Source of the DNA: Atkinsonella hypoxylon
Lineage: Eukaryota; Ascomycota; Sordariomycetes; Hypocreales; Clavicipitaceae
Length of the DNA stretch: 64,000 bases
Assembly: GCA_000729835.1 (NCBI GenBank)
Contig: JFHB01000011.1
Span: 124,001 to 188,000 of the forward strand
Direction: 5' to 3'
Positions 23,401-34,526 of this stretch are shown in pieces. How positions within the stretch are numbered: position 1 is the first letter of the stretch; each line of letters starts with the position of its first letter. The position numbers and the translations under genes are program-made. The notes under the pieces were generated by a model. That model was not told the DNA's origin and ran no database searches. It worked only from the letters and a program-made list of their open reading frames with translations.

Positions 23401-23451
23401 TATGTATGTATGAATGAATGAATGGATGGATGGATGGATGGATGAATGAAT
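23401..23451. repeat. TGAA/TGGA tetranucleotide microsatellite
   Basis: Tandem four-base repeats: TATG, then TGAA, then about six TGGA copies, then TGAA again. It ends about 66 nt before the ATG of the FlbD-like gene, so it probably lies in the promoter or 5' untranslated leader. Confidence 0.9.
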
Positions 23452-23517
23452 CTACTGATTCTCCCCCATACTCTCTAGACTTCTTGTTTTTCTAACCACT
23501 ACAATCTTCAGTCAGCC

Positions 23518-24399
23518 ATGGCTTCTTCTCATAAGAGGGGTCCCTGGTCCAGCCACGAGGACACTATACTCATGCAGCTCATTGGACAAAAAGAATTTTT
23601 GAACTGGGTTGAAATGTCAGAGGTGCTGGGTTCTCGGTCAGCGAAACAATGTCGTGAGCGATATCATCAGAAGCTCAAACCATCATTAATACACACTCCT
23701 ATCACTAAGGAAGAGGGTGAAAAGATTGAGATGCTAGTGAAGCAGTTTGGAAAGCGTTGGGCCGAGATAGCCCGGCATATGCCTGGCCGGAGCGATAATG
23801 CAGTCAAGAACTGGTGGAATGGCACTCAAAACCGAATGAAGCGTCGAGAACGCCCGCGTCAAATTAAAACCTCAACATCTTTGCAAGACAATGCACCACG
23901 AGTACCGACAATACCGAGTGCACAACTTGCGCTCCCCCAGCTTGCACGTCCTTCCATATCTCCTAGCCCGGGAGTTGGCACCTACACATTGCCGTGGCGA
24001 GAGGCTCCCTTACCGTCGCCGTGTTCTTCTGAGCCAGCTGAATCCGACTCGGGGTCGAACTATACGACATCCCCCGCTGGTCGTTCATGCTCTCTTCAGT
24101 CCTACCACAATCGCGTCGAGCTTCCACCACTGCGCAACTGGCGTCGAAACAGCGTTGCTGAAGCGCAACTGCCGGGCTTCAGGTCACTCTCGGGGTCTAT
24201 TGGTGACATCCACGAGCACCAGAGGCGTCTTCCCCTGTCACGAAGTCAGTCACAGCTCCTCACAGCACCAAACTCTCCGATTCCAAAGCAGGCGCCGCGC
24301 CAGCAGCAGGAGATGCATAAACCTAGATCGGCTGAAGCTGAAGAAAAATGGCCAGAGGAGACTTGTGATAAGATGAAGCTAGCTTCTGTGCTGCAATAA
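23518..24399 (+). CDS. flbD: Two-repeat Myb transcription factor, FlbD-like
   Basis: DNA-binding regulator; Aspergillus FlbD promotes the switch from hyphal growth to conidiation. Single-exon gene of 293 aa, similar in length to FlbD. Repeat 1 (about 6-56) begins RGPWSSHEDTILM and ends QCRERYHQKLKPSL. Repeat 2 (about 57-107) begins HTPITKEEGEKIEMLV and ends RSDNAVKNWWNG. The spaced tryptophans and the RSAKQCRERY and SDNAVKNWW recognition helices are visible. After a basic stretch (KRRERPRQ) the C-terminal 180 residues are low-complexity, Ser/Pro-rich and unlike any domain I know. The start ATG follows a pyrimidine-rich leader. Very large flanks surround the gene: 2.4 kb upstream and 7.2 kb downstream. 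Orthology to FlbD rather than a close paralogue is likely but inferred. Confidence 0.85.
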   Translation: MASSHKRGPWSSHEDTILMQLIGQKEFLNWVEMSEVLGSRSAKQCRERYHQKLKPSLIHTPITKEEGEKIEMLVKQFGKRWAEIARHMPGRSDNAVKNWWNGTQNRMKRRERPRQIKTSTSLQDNAPRVPTIPSAQLALPQLARPSISPSPGVGTYTLPWREAPLPSPCSSEPAESDSGSNYTTSPAGRSCSLQSYHNRVELPPLRNWRRNSVAEAQLPGFRSLSGSIGDIHEHQRRLPLSRSQSQLLTAPNSPIPKQAPRQQQEMHKPRSAEAEEKWPEETCDKMKLASVLQ

Positions 24400-25485
24400 A
24401 AATGCCTGATTTTGCATAGATGTCGAAGGACGGAACCTTGGTAACTTTTACCTCTAATTTTCTGGTTGAAGCGCGGCGTATCCCTGGGCTTGGTCCTGCA
24501 GCGGTGTATTTTAACATAATTTAATATACCATTGCTAATTCGTACGCTTGAAAATTGACATTGCAATCTCTACATGCGCTCGTGTTACACTTTTGGCAAA
24601 CAGGAGTGATGAGGCCATGTGAGTCTCTGGCATCCGGTAATGCCACGAAAGAGTAGAGTAGGTGGACGGCATGGGATTCGAGCAAAGACAGGACTCGGAT
24701 GGCCAACGTATCCACCCAGGTAAAGTGAATAATACATGTAAATCATTATTGAGGATAACGGCAGGCTACGGAGCGGCACGGCAACACGGCTTTGGTACAA
24801 ATGGGCAAATATAATGACGAGCTTGACCGTGGGCGTCGGCAACAGGTCTGTCTGGGGCGGTCGCAGTAATTGAGCTGTGCTGCACTGCACAGTTTTACTT
24901 GAACGGGTGTTGGAACGGATGTTGGTTAATTCTCCAATGAATCCAATTAAGGCTTGTGGTACAACCGTCGCGAGTGCGGCACACATATTTGGAATTTCGC
25001 GGATTCGAAGGAGTAATATGGGAATGGGTTCTCCGTAAATGGGGGCTTGATCGGCCAGAAGCAGCCGGGGAGGGGTGTCACGATGTGGACCCCACTTGTG
25101 GTTTTATTTTCCAGGCGAGAGGGCAGGCTACTTTAACCCATGTTTGCACATCGATCGTGATGAATCTCATCTAACTATGATCCTTTCCCAAGCAGTCGAA
25201 CCGTTGTACTTGTAATTGGACATGTCGCAGATGGCTGCTGTATGGTCCTGCACGGCGCGTCAACGCCAGCCTGCTCTCTACCCAAAATACCTAGGTACGC
25301 TAGAGATAATACCAGGAGGTATGTATGTACTTCGTCGAAGTACACTTGGGCGGAACAAGCACGTCGCCTCAGATGCCTGCCCAGACCAGTCTGTAAAAGG
25401 GCGCAAGCAAACTAAAAGATAGCTACTCCGTACGCTGTTGTTTGCGACGGACTCCCGGCAGAAAGTCTTACCACTCGAACTCTCT

Positions 25486-25928
25486 ACCTAGCTAGGTACC
25501 TACCCGCTGGGCTTACCCACCAGGACAGGCACCCACCTAGCTGTGCAGGACCAGGTTGCCAGTTGCCAGGTAACCGGTTGCAGTACGGAGTCAGGAGGAC
25601 GGATGTACACTCAGTGGTGCTTTTTTTTTTTTCCACAGTAGTGTGATTGTAGATGCTGAGCGGATGAGGCCGGTTCGGTTATGGCCCGTGGTGGGGCCGG
25701 TAATCGTTTGGCCTCGTTGTTTCCCCAGCGCTGCAGGGGAGTTTACTCTCGATCCCCTCCCCTCCCTCGTTGAAAGGGGGGCTCAGGTTGTTGTACCAGA
25801 CTGCTTCCGGGACCTTTACACTGACCGGGACACCCCACCCCCAGCTTGTTTCCAGCAGATCAGCGTTTAATCCCTGGGGCGCGAAAGTACCTCCTAAGCA
25901 GGTAGGTACCTACCTGGTAGGTTCCTAG
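25486..25928. repeat. Cluster of TAGGTACCTA-type palindromic motifs
   Basis: Two compact groups (about 25486-25506 and 25896-25928) of the units CCTAG, TAGGTA and GGTACC in both orientations. They are self-complementary, so they could fold into cruciforms or hairpins. The same units recur around 26437-26475, 28450-28520, 28670, 28965-28980 and 29097-29146. Confidence 0.75.
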
Positions 25929-26098
25929 TACTAACCTAGATTCTATGCGTATTGTGGCTAGTATCAGTCAGGCACGTATTATCTGCACCACCCACACTCC
26001 CGGTTTGTGGCAATAGCGCTGCGATACTGTCGAGTTCATACTAACTATCCTGTAGCAGATATTATGAAGCATTTAGCCCTACGAGGACTCTCATAGAG

Positions 26099-26120
26099 CC
26101 CTTATAAGGCCCTTATAAGG
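26099..26120. repeat. Short direct repeat CCCTTATAAGG
   Basis: Two adjacent copies of an 11-nt unit, each containing the palindrome CCTTATAAGG. It lies inside the gene-free interval, 70 bp before one copy of the GAGCTCTT element arm. Confidence 0.7.
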
Positions 26121-26187
26121 TGTTTGAAAAACACATGTACTGACCAAGTTCACCATCTCAGTCACCAGCCCTATTTTCGAGTGGCCA

Positions 26188-26230
26188 GAGTTACCGAGCT
26201 TTTACCAAAAATCGAGATGGCACGCGAACT
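26188..26230 (+). repeat. Single arm of a dispersed GAGCTCTT..GGCGCGCG element
   Basis: About 43 bp resembling the arms at 40092-40146 and 48790-49016: an ACCGAGCTTTTACCAAAA part followed by a GATGGCACGCG part. No inverted partner is visible nearby, so this looks like a solo or decayed arm. Confidence 0.55.
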
Positions 26231-26396
26231 CGGTACCATAATGTAATCAATCCCCTATAAGTATTCCCACCCAAACCCGCTCTTATAATGCCGCAGAGTG
26301 GTTCGAACCAGGCCTGACGCTAACAGCCAATTGCATAGGGGTTCATAAGAGGCACTTACGACGTCTATACAAAACTTTCTCATGTTGAAAACAAAC

Positions 26397-26417
26397 AAAA
26401 AAAAAAAAAAAAAAAAC
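26397..26417. repeat. Poly-A tract
   Basis: Run of about 21 A residues following an AAACAAACAAAA stretch, in the gene-free interval. It may be simple slippage or the tail of an old retroposed copy; no flanking duplication was seen. Confidence 0.8.
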
Positions 26418-26436
26418 TAGAGATCAAAAAATACAG

Positions 26437-26475
26437 TACCTACCTACCTAGGTACCTGGGTAGTTAGCTAGCTGC
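26437..26475. repeat. TACCTACCTAGGTACC palindromic cluster
   Basis: Overlapping TACC/GGTA units centred on CCTAGG and GGTACC, followed by TAGTTAGCTAGC. Another member of the TAGGTACC family described for this interval. Confidence 0.75.
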
Positions 26476-26783
26476 CTAAGCTACTCGCCTTCCCGTAAAG
26501 CGTCTGTGGAGAGCTGGTCGTGCGCAAGTGCAAGTGTATTCTTTATCGGTTCCGAGAGACAGGCAGTTAGTTCCATCTATCAGTGCATACTGCAATCTAT
26601 TATACGATCTGCTGTCTTGCCTGGCCTGGTAAGTGATAGCAATAAGGGAGGTAGACACCTCTCTTCGCCTGATGGCGCCGTTAAATAACTGTTGACGCGA
26701 GACGTGGCTGATGCACAAGACAGGAAGCGCCGCATAATTACTGCATAAATCCGAGTACGAAGCATCGCAGCTCTTGGGCAACA

Positions 26784-26850
26784 CGACAACTCGACAATTG
26801 ACAATTGACAATTCAATCGACAATCGACAATCGACAATCGACAATCGACA
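26784..26850. repeat. GACAATT/GACAATC tandem repeat
   Basis: Tandem array of a 7-nt unit with two sub-types: about three GACAATT copies followed by about five GACAATC copies. It makes short spurious open frames on both strands with repeated Thr-Ile-Asp-type or Arg-Leu-Ser-type peptides, which are not genes. Confidence 0.9.
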
Positions 26851-27188
26851 GTCTGCCCCAGATGCCCGGGACGCATCCACCACCTCAAGTTTGCAGCAGG
26901 ATGATCATCCTCGTCAGATTTCTGTCTGCCCGACAATCACCGGCATCATTGACTTGGAGGGAGGGGTGTCTGTCTGAGACGGGACCCACTCAGCCGGTCA
27001 AGACAACGCTCAATCTAGGGGTAGGGTAATATGATGAGTATCTTGGCCATCAACAGTGTCATTTGTCTTGGCTGTAACTATTTGAGACGTTGAGACGCTG
27101 AAAAGTCGAGGTGGTGGCGGCCATGATTAGTGATGGTTTGGTAAACCGTTGATATTGTAGTATGGGGGCCGCGGCGCGAGATCATCAT

Positions 27189-27210
27189 CCCTCCCTCCCT
27201 CCCTCCCGCC
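27189..27210. repeat. CCCT microsatellite
   Basis: About five tandem CCCT units, in the gene-free interval. No other feature attached. Confidence 0.8.
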
Positions 27211-28252
27211 TTTGAGAAGTGAACTCAGAAAACCCATGTTCTGTCTGAATCGAATGCGAATGCTCCTAGGCTCGCCAAGGCTTGATTACTGGGTTTTCTT
27301 GCCATGGATTCCAACTGCATCCTATATTATATGCATGTACGGATAGGATAGCATGCTTGTGTCAAGCAAACCTGTCACAGATTTCCACCGCCATCATCCA
27401 ACGGAAAGGGAAGAACAGGCAGGGGCTGACGTGCCAAACCACCAGCTCCTTCCTTGCTTCTTCTTTAACTATTCAGGCACCTAGTCCGTAGACCTAGGTA
27501 TTCAAAGTCTGAGACCGTTAGCCGATCGTCCATTTTTTATGGCCAGAGGTACCTCTGCTAGAAGCAGGCAAGAGACAAGATAAGATGGTGAACCGAGATG
27601 GTGAACCAAGATCAAATCTATACATAACCCAGAATATTTGCTCTCACCCTCTCCAATTGTGCTTGTATGAGCCCGTAAGCATCGTATCGTGTCTCTGTTG
27701 CTGCGAGTCTGTTGTCCGTGGACGTGACCGTTTTTGTGGCTGCGCCCAGGAGCGGAAGGCAGGGTGTGCGGCCCCTTCCCGGTGGGGGAGGACGCACTTT
27801 TCCGACCCCTCTCCTTTATTATTCATTAATTCTTTTTTTTTTTTCTCTTTAGCCATTTTTGTCATATTCAAGCAAGGTGTTACAGGTCTCCTACAGGTGG
27901 GTGGTTCCTGGAGCCGACAATTTTCGGCCCTTCTGCGAACCTAAAACGGCCATGGAATGCATGCATCTCCTTTCCGGCCGTTACGCACCGTTGCCGCTGA
28001 CGGATCTACTTTAGGTAGAGGAAGCACAGCGCAAGTCCGACGTCGCGACTCATGCACTGTTTAGCAAGTTCGGATCGTGGGTAGTTATCTCGAAGCTGTG
28101 ACAGAGGGCTTTGGGGGAAATCATGCACACCGAAGCAGACAAGGACCTTGCGAGCCCAGCACATCGAGCGATAGTCAGTTTTTTTTGCATAGCGCCATGG
28201 ATTGCTTCAAAGCGGGCTCAGTATTCTCCCCCAAGAGACGTTCTGCTTCAAT

Positions 28253-28287
28253 ATGCATCCATCCATGCGTCCATGCATCCATGCAGA
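28253..28287. repeat. CATC/CATG short tandem repeat
   Basis: Imperfect tandem array of ATCC/ATGC tetranucleotides in the gene-free interval. Confidence 0.7.
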
Positions 28288-29022
28288 GAAGACAGAATGC
28301 TTGCTCCCCCTCTGTGCAGTATAACTGAGTCCATAATTGTTTATCATTAAATTAGTCACACCCTCTGAACAGAAGTGATCTCTTGGCCCGAGTGAAATGC
28401 GTAGTGGCCCGTTGGGAAATGCAGTTACTCCACTCGAGCTTGCATTAAACTACCTCTAGGTAGCTATGTACCTAGCACTTAAGGCAGTGCCTCCCTAGGG
28501 AGGGTATCCTATTCTTAGGTACCTGGTAACTATCCAGGCATCTAATACCGTTAACCGTCCACGCCGCAGGCTCCACTCCTGCATGATACAGCTAGGGAAC
28601 CTCAAATTACGCAAAAGAAGATTCTACAACCCAAGTGCCACTATGAATGCCGGTCAAAACGTAGCTATAGGTACCTAGATAGAGAAGAAGTACTTATCTG
28701 TTTCTGGTGGCTTCTATGAGGCACATACCATCGCGTACCAGCCCGATTCCCGGAGACACTTTTTAGTTCATTAGTTCATCAATCACAAGACAGCCTTTGA
28801 ATTATTACAGCATTCTTACCAATAGCCCGGTAATGAATTTAAAATGTCTTACGAGATCTTGTGAGTTTGTGATTATCACCAGGAACCAGCTCGGCGTGCA
28901 GGTACATAGATGTTCGCTCTCACATGTTATTGGATGGACCAATAAGACACGTCGTGAACTTAAGTAGGTAGGTAGGTAGCTATTGCCTTCTCGTACTAGA
29001 GGGTACGTGTACGGATCACGGA

Positions 29023-29054
29023 GTACTAGGTACTAGGTACTAGGTACTAGGTAC
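29023..29054. repeat. TACTAGG tandem repeat
   Basis: Four copies of the 7-nt unit TACTAGG in direct tandem. It differs from the neighbouring TAGGTACC family by one base per unit and probably derives from it. Confidence 0.88.
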
Positions 29055-29096
29055 GAACTACTACAGAATCCAGGAGTCAAGTTGTGCAGATCGCTT

Positions 29097-29146
29097 ACTA
29101 CCTAGGTACCTACCTAGGTAGGTAGGTAACTAGGTAGGTAGGTACT
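29097..29146. repeat. CCTAGGTACCTACCTAGG tandem/palindromic array
   Basis: Densest array of the TAGG/GGTA family in this window: about 50 bp built almost entirely of TAGG, GGTA and CCTA units, including perfect CCTAGGTACC palindromic cores. Confidence 0.88.
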
Positions 29147-31633
29147 GGGTGCGCGGAGTGTCCGTACACAGTGATGCTCAGCCAACTGGCAGTCAATACG
29201 TCGCAGAGCGTCTACCAACCAGGACTTTGGCCAACTACATGGGTGTTCATGAAAGGCAGTTGACGGGTCAATTCAATATTCACCCGTTTAAATTCCCTAA
29301 AGATTAACTGCAGTAGTTACGTCGCCACACCCAGCATCTCTGCAAGATCCAGGTACCTGGCTAGTATTCAAGGGTTGTGGGTACAATACAACGCTGCGGC
29401 GTTCTAACTATCAAGGGGTTATAAAACCAACGCTGATTTGCTGAAATACGAACGCGCAGTCCGAGATACCGAACCAATCTATCGGTAAATACCTTGATCA
29501 CGGGCAGGGTGTGGTTCCATGATTAGATGATGGGATATGTTGCATGCATACTCGGCAACTTGGTCTTCACCACCAGGTAATGCATTATCTTTCGACAATA
29601 GGACTTCCTACGCAAAAGCCAGTTGATGCATACAATCCCTTCAGCCACACTTGCCATTCTTGCAGAGCATGTACTACGCAAGCAGTCACGCTTTGCCCCA
29701 AATACATTCGGAACTCAAGGAGAACAACTATTGACTAGGGTAGGGACGCGGCGCCATTAATGACCTGACTAGGCTGAAATGCAGGAAGACGATGTCCGTC
29801 ACCCTTTCAGACAAGTACAAGAAATACACGATTTCAAGTGATGATCCGATACCCCCTTCACAGTTGTATATAGAAAGCCGAGTTGGCAGCCACAAGGGAA
29901 AGGAAATGGCATCCTGGCGCGCTGTTCGGCTTCTTGGTTGCAGATAGCAGGAAGACAAGCTAACAAGTATTGGGAGCGTCTTATAGAGCATCACCGAGAA
30001 CTGACGTTGTGATACTAATTGATACCTGAAAAGACCGCCTAGCCACTTCTTTACCTTGTGTTGAGACTGAACATCTTGCTTTCAAAAGATGGAACTGCTG
30101 TAAAACACCGCTACACGCAACAACATTATTCTGGCAGTAAATCGGGACCAATGTCTTCTTTTACCCATCCATAGTTTAGAGAGTCTGCTAGCATACCTAT
30201 CGCCGTACTCAAGAAGATTTATGGTCAAAACGCGGCACCAGATAGACACGGTTCCGCTGGTTTTGCAAGGCTGGAGCAAAGTCGATGACAGGTATACGAC
30301 GGATACACATCGCGTCATTTTTTTGGTTCTTCAAAAGTAAAGAAGCTTGTTCGATACCGTGACTAACATGACGGTTTCTTGGAGAGAGGGTGCAGAAATG
30401 AGTATTTATGTCGTCTGTCAATGCGCAAAGGAGAACGCCATACGCCATCGCAGGGAATTATGTATTCTTGCTGTCCGTTCTACAGAAAAGTTCTAAAAAT
30501 CTAGAATTTGTAGCAATGTAAGCAGATAGTCCTGACATACAGCGATCAAGTGAGATCCAACCCTATACACTTGATCTCTGAAATCAAGGCACATATAGAG
30601 GCTGATCAAGGAGACATGCCTAATTATTTTGACCGAGAACTTTCTGCGTCTCTTCCTCTTTACCCAAAAGGCCAAGATTTCGTATTGCGTTAGCGCTTGG
30701 TGCGTTATCTCGGGGTGTTGCCTTGTCAGCTCGGGCGTACGCGGCTTGAATTGCCAACGCTCTCGCATGCTGGAAGCGCGTCAGCTGCTGCAATTTTCCA
30801 ATAACAACAAAGGCATGGCTTCACCAACCTCCTTCCTATGATGGAGGCACTCATAGTAGTCTTCTAGTGCAAGGGAGCATTTCTTCTTTCCAGAATCATC
30901 TTCAGCTGTGGCGTTCACAACGTAACATGCCATGACTTCTTGCCACATTGGGAAGCAACGTCCAACTCCTACGAGTTTGTGATTAGTCTGATACGCGTCG
31001 TATAGGGTGGTCTGTTTGAAATACCTCCATGCATTCCATATCCCGATGCCATAATGTGTCGACGCTGGGCAAGTTATAATTTCGAACCGTGATGCAACGA
31101 GTGTGGTGTCGGCGAAATCCGGAAGAACTTTGGGACTACTGCCAAATCAGATGACAACGACCTGGTCAAATGCAAGGCTAGAGCAACGGTCTAGGACTCG
31201 AAGGAGGAGGCAACAACAAAAATAATAATGGGAAAAAACGGCTTGCCCGGTCGCAAGTTGAGAGGCAAGAATGAAGGAGAGGGGCTGTTCAAGACGAGGG
31301 ATCGAACAGGAGTACTTTCAGACCCCACATGTTTTGGCTCTGAACAAAGTATAGGAGATTCATACAAACTCGTCTCTCAGCGCCCCGGTAGGTGCATAAT
31401 TTGGCTCAATTAAACAACCTCTGACCTCATGGTGAAGCCAACTAACTCCAAAAGGCGACGTTTAGGCGCGGCATAGCAAGCCGAGTTTGTCGTATCTCCA
31501 ACATACATACACTTTTCCAAAACTTGTTAATTCCAAAGCTTCCAATTCATTCAATCAAATATCGAATTTCTTAAAGCTATCTCTGTCAACACCCAAACCT
31601 GTAGGCTTGGATAAGCCGGGCCTTTCTCATGTC

Positions 31634-34526
31634 ATGGCCAGCGCCTTGTCTCCGGCGAAGGTGCTGCTGCTTGCAGTGCACCACACTGCAAATGCTCACA
31701 TCGACGATCTTACAGCGCTGGCTCAGTGTCAAGCAACCATTCTTCATGAGGAGCTTATACTCCGGATTCTTCTGACTCATTTGCCCGAGACCGTAAAACC
31801 TAGTCTTTATGTGGGCTTGTTGAAGCAGATCTCCGCCAGGCAATGTCGAGACACACGTTCTGATGTTGTGGACTTATCACCTGTGAGCAGTTTGACAGAA
31901 GCAGAATCTCTCAAGAAGGCGAAAAGATTGCATCTGCAATCCTTGGACTGCTCTGGATCTCACCCAGCTCTTGCAGGGGATATGCTTGGTAAATTCTTGG
32001 TACTGCGCGCTTGCTCAATGGATGTTGAAACAGGCATATCTTCTCAAATATTGGATCTACTTTTACCCTTTGTTCACCGAAACCTCCATCTATATACATG
32101 GATATGTACAATTGTCTTGCCATATGTTAAGAAGAAACAGGCGACCGATAGTTGGAATATATCTGGATACACCCTACTTCAATTTGACACGCTACCTGAT
32201 ACTCAAGTGAGCAAGTATCTTTTACTTCAGCCTGGTCCCGGCATTCAGCGGCGACAAAATATTGAGTGGGATCTCAAGGCTGTCTTTGGGCCGTGGTTAT
32301 ATAATCCTGACCGCTGGAAAGAGGCATCAATTAGTGGCGAAACTTCTTCTTCAAAAATCATATGCGATGGCTTGCAAGAATTGATGCAATGGCTAGTCTC
32401 TCAAGCTGTCTCATCGTGGTCTGTCGCTGTCCAAGCTCTCGAGAGTTGGAGTGGTCTAGACGACGTGGATTTTGGCTATGAATTAACCATGGCGCTGCCG
32501 AAGCATTACCGAGACTTATTCCGCCTGAGATATGCTACAGCGACGATGGCGTGTGTTTATAGCGTACAGGAGACCACTCTCGAGTGCTTATCAAGACTTT
32601 TTGCTATCGTAGCAAAGTTACGATTTGATCTCGGGCACGATGAACACTGCAGATCTCTGGAGGAAGCCTTGATATCGCTGCCCGACGTTTCTCTGGGAAA
32701 CCTCCCGGCGTTCTGGGACAACCGTACTACAAATTTCACACGGGGCGAGGTCCTCGGACCTGACAATATACTCACCAATCCGAACGCTGACTCTACCAAT
32801 TTTCTGCTTGCTTTGACTCTGAGTGCTTATATTCTCACTCTTTACGGTGTTCCATCGTCAGTGAGGAAAGCAAGAGATCTCACACTTCTTCAGGACACAC
32901 AAGAGCAAAGGGCGGAGTTCTCGAAATTGCTGAGGGCTATTAGCAATCATCAGTCCGTCGGCGACGACGAGTGCTTGACACGATTTCGAAAACATTCGCT
33001 TTGGCTGCGGGAATGGCACGATGATAGAGCAAATTCTCATCGAAGTATCGACGGTGGCATATTCGGCGCATTGAAGATAGAATTCATGGATACAGAATTC
33101 TTGAGACTGCTACTATCCAAAGGACGTATGTTTGAAACAGAAGCAGAAAACAAAAGAACAGAAATGGGGGTCACAAAGAGCCGCAACCTAAAAACACGTG
33201 GATGGTTCGCCCCAGTGAGAACAATGAACTGACACTCGAATAGATTACGAACTTTCCCGTCGCTTGTACGAAGATACAGACAATAAGCCTCTCTCTGCCG
33301 AGGTTGTGCAAGAAGCAGTCTGCAGCTCGGCTTTGGCTGCCTTTGATAACGCTACGAACCCCAATCGGGCTCTAGGGGGACTTAAAAGATGCGATGAAAT
33401 GTAGGCTTTTATATTGGCAAAAGGAATCTGGTCACCGCTAACTTTCGTTTATAGTCTCAGGGCGTTTCCATTGACGGTAGGGCCGTCATTAGCAGGAGTA
33501 CAGAGGATCCAAGCACTTTTAAAAGCTACTCACGCACTGAGCGGTTACCGTTTAGTACTGAAAGCGGGGGAACCATTCTGTCCTGTTGTTTTACGAGTGC
33601 ATTCTGATCCCATTTCAATTGTTGAGAAGGCACTTGAACAAAATCCTGGCTCTTACACCCGGCTCCAAGAGTTCTTGGATGTGGGCGTGAATATATCCCA
33701 AGCAGGACTGCCATCTCATCGTAGCTTCTTACCCAATATGGATATCACAGAAGAGCAGGCTAATGTCAACATCGAAATCGCAGAAAGACGCATTACCGCC
33801 CTTTGCATCCAGGCTGCCCTTAAAGAGGATGACTTCGAAACAGCTTACTCATATGTTGCAAATCGCCTCAGTAACCAATCCGGCAATTCTTCCAGTCACG
33901 CTGCAAACAACCTGCTTGACCACTGGTCATGGAAAGCTGCCTTGCATGCAGGTCAATACATCCGTACCGAACAATCCAAGAGGCCAACTCATCTTGGTAC
34001 TGCTAGCGGGAACCCTGAGATAAGACATCTTGAACAACGCATGGAATGTCTCGCGACGGCGTTGCGACTTGCGCCAACAAGCCAGCTTCAGGACATCCTC
34101 AAAAGTTTTCGTCGATGCGAAGAACAGCTTGATTCTGCAATCAAGGAAGAAGTGGCCAACGAGGCAGCTTTAAAAGCGGAAGCTGACGCCAATAGACATC
34201 CTGGGGCTTTTAAAGTTGTGCCCGCAGAAGAGCATTACGCTTCGAAAACAGTCAGCACCAACGCAGCAGCACGCCAGACGGATGATGTGCCTATGTCTCT
34301 TCTTGACCTGTCACGAGCGACAGCGCGCATTGCCCAGAGAAACTTTACTGCTATATCAGGCATTCAAAGCATTTCGGGAGGCATGGAGTCGGAAGAATTC
34401 GAGGCTGACACCCAACCACATCAACGAGTCAGGAGGCGCGACCAGCTACGAGAGGCAGCAACTGGGACATTAGTTTCAGGCGTAGGATGGCTGATTGGAG
34501 CTAACGCGAGCCAGAGCAATTCGTAG
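31634..34526 (+). CDS. SEC39: Sec39-domain protein, Dsl1 tethering complex subunit
   Basis: Peripheral ER protein of the Dsl1/NRZ tether that captures Golgi-derived COPI vesicles; homologous to NBAS. The spliced protein is 906 aa with an all-helical composition. The N-terminus reads MASALSPAKVLLLAVHHTANAHIDDL, then LILRILLTHLPET and YVGLLKQI, typical of fungal Sec39. The last third includes LRAFPLTVGPSLAGVQRIQALLKATHALSGYRLVLKAGEPFCPVVLRVHSDP and a helical region with many Ala/Glu. Three exons: 31634-33125, 33244-33400, 33455-34526 (2721 nt), all with canonical borders. The frame is open 49 codons further upstream to an ATG at 31487, but I chose 31634 because the upstream part is unlike the family and the MASAL context is good. 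The C-terminal 100 residues are low-complexity. Confidence 0.88.

Larger units (their letters stand above)
21129..23517. other. Long region upstream of the FlbD-like gene
   Basis: About 2.4 kb without a convincing gene. Part is the GT41 3' flank; the rest is probably an extended promoter and leader of the Myb gene, a common arrangement for fungal developmental regulators. It contains a 17-G run (22687-22703), a GAGCAAT tandem repeat (22914-22940) and a TGAA/TGGA microsatellite (23401-23451). A 129-codon frame at 22988-23377 is Pro/Ser-rich and may be a chance or upstream frame. Confidence 0.4.
24400..31633. other. 7.2-kb gene-free, repeat-rich interval
   Basis: No open frame here matches a family I recognise, and none joins into a plausible spliced gene. 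It is dotted with TAGGTACCTA/CCTAGG palindromes and their tandem expansions (25.3-29.4 kb), microsatellites and homopolymers, listed separately. 24.4-25.2 kb is the FlbD-like 3' flank. 29.7-31.4 kb is less repetitive but still holds only short frames on both strands. Non-coding transcripts or distal regulatory DNA are possible; nothing in the sequence proves either. Confidence 0.6.

Noticed and set aside
26295..26315. GGTTCGAACC, which resembles a tRNA B box
   Set aside because: No A box or foldable acceptor and anticodon stems at the right distance on either strand.
26476..26977. Overlapping frames on both strands with repeated short peptides
   Set aside because: They arise from the GACAATT/GACAATC heptamer array and are not coding.
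29023..29146. Regularly spaced short repeats considered as a CRISPR-like array
   Set aside because: Units are adjacent without spacers, palindromic and in a eukaryotic genome; simple tandem repeats explain them.
30209..30448. Minus-strand frame containing IPVIDFAPAL, resembling the start of 2-oxoglutarate/Fe(II) dioxygenases
   Set aside because: The similarity covers about ten residues only; the frame stops soon after, and no continuation with the iron-binding HxD..H motif was found on either strand nearby.
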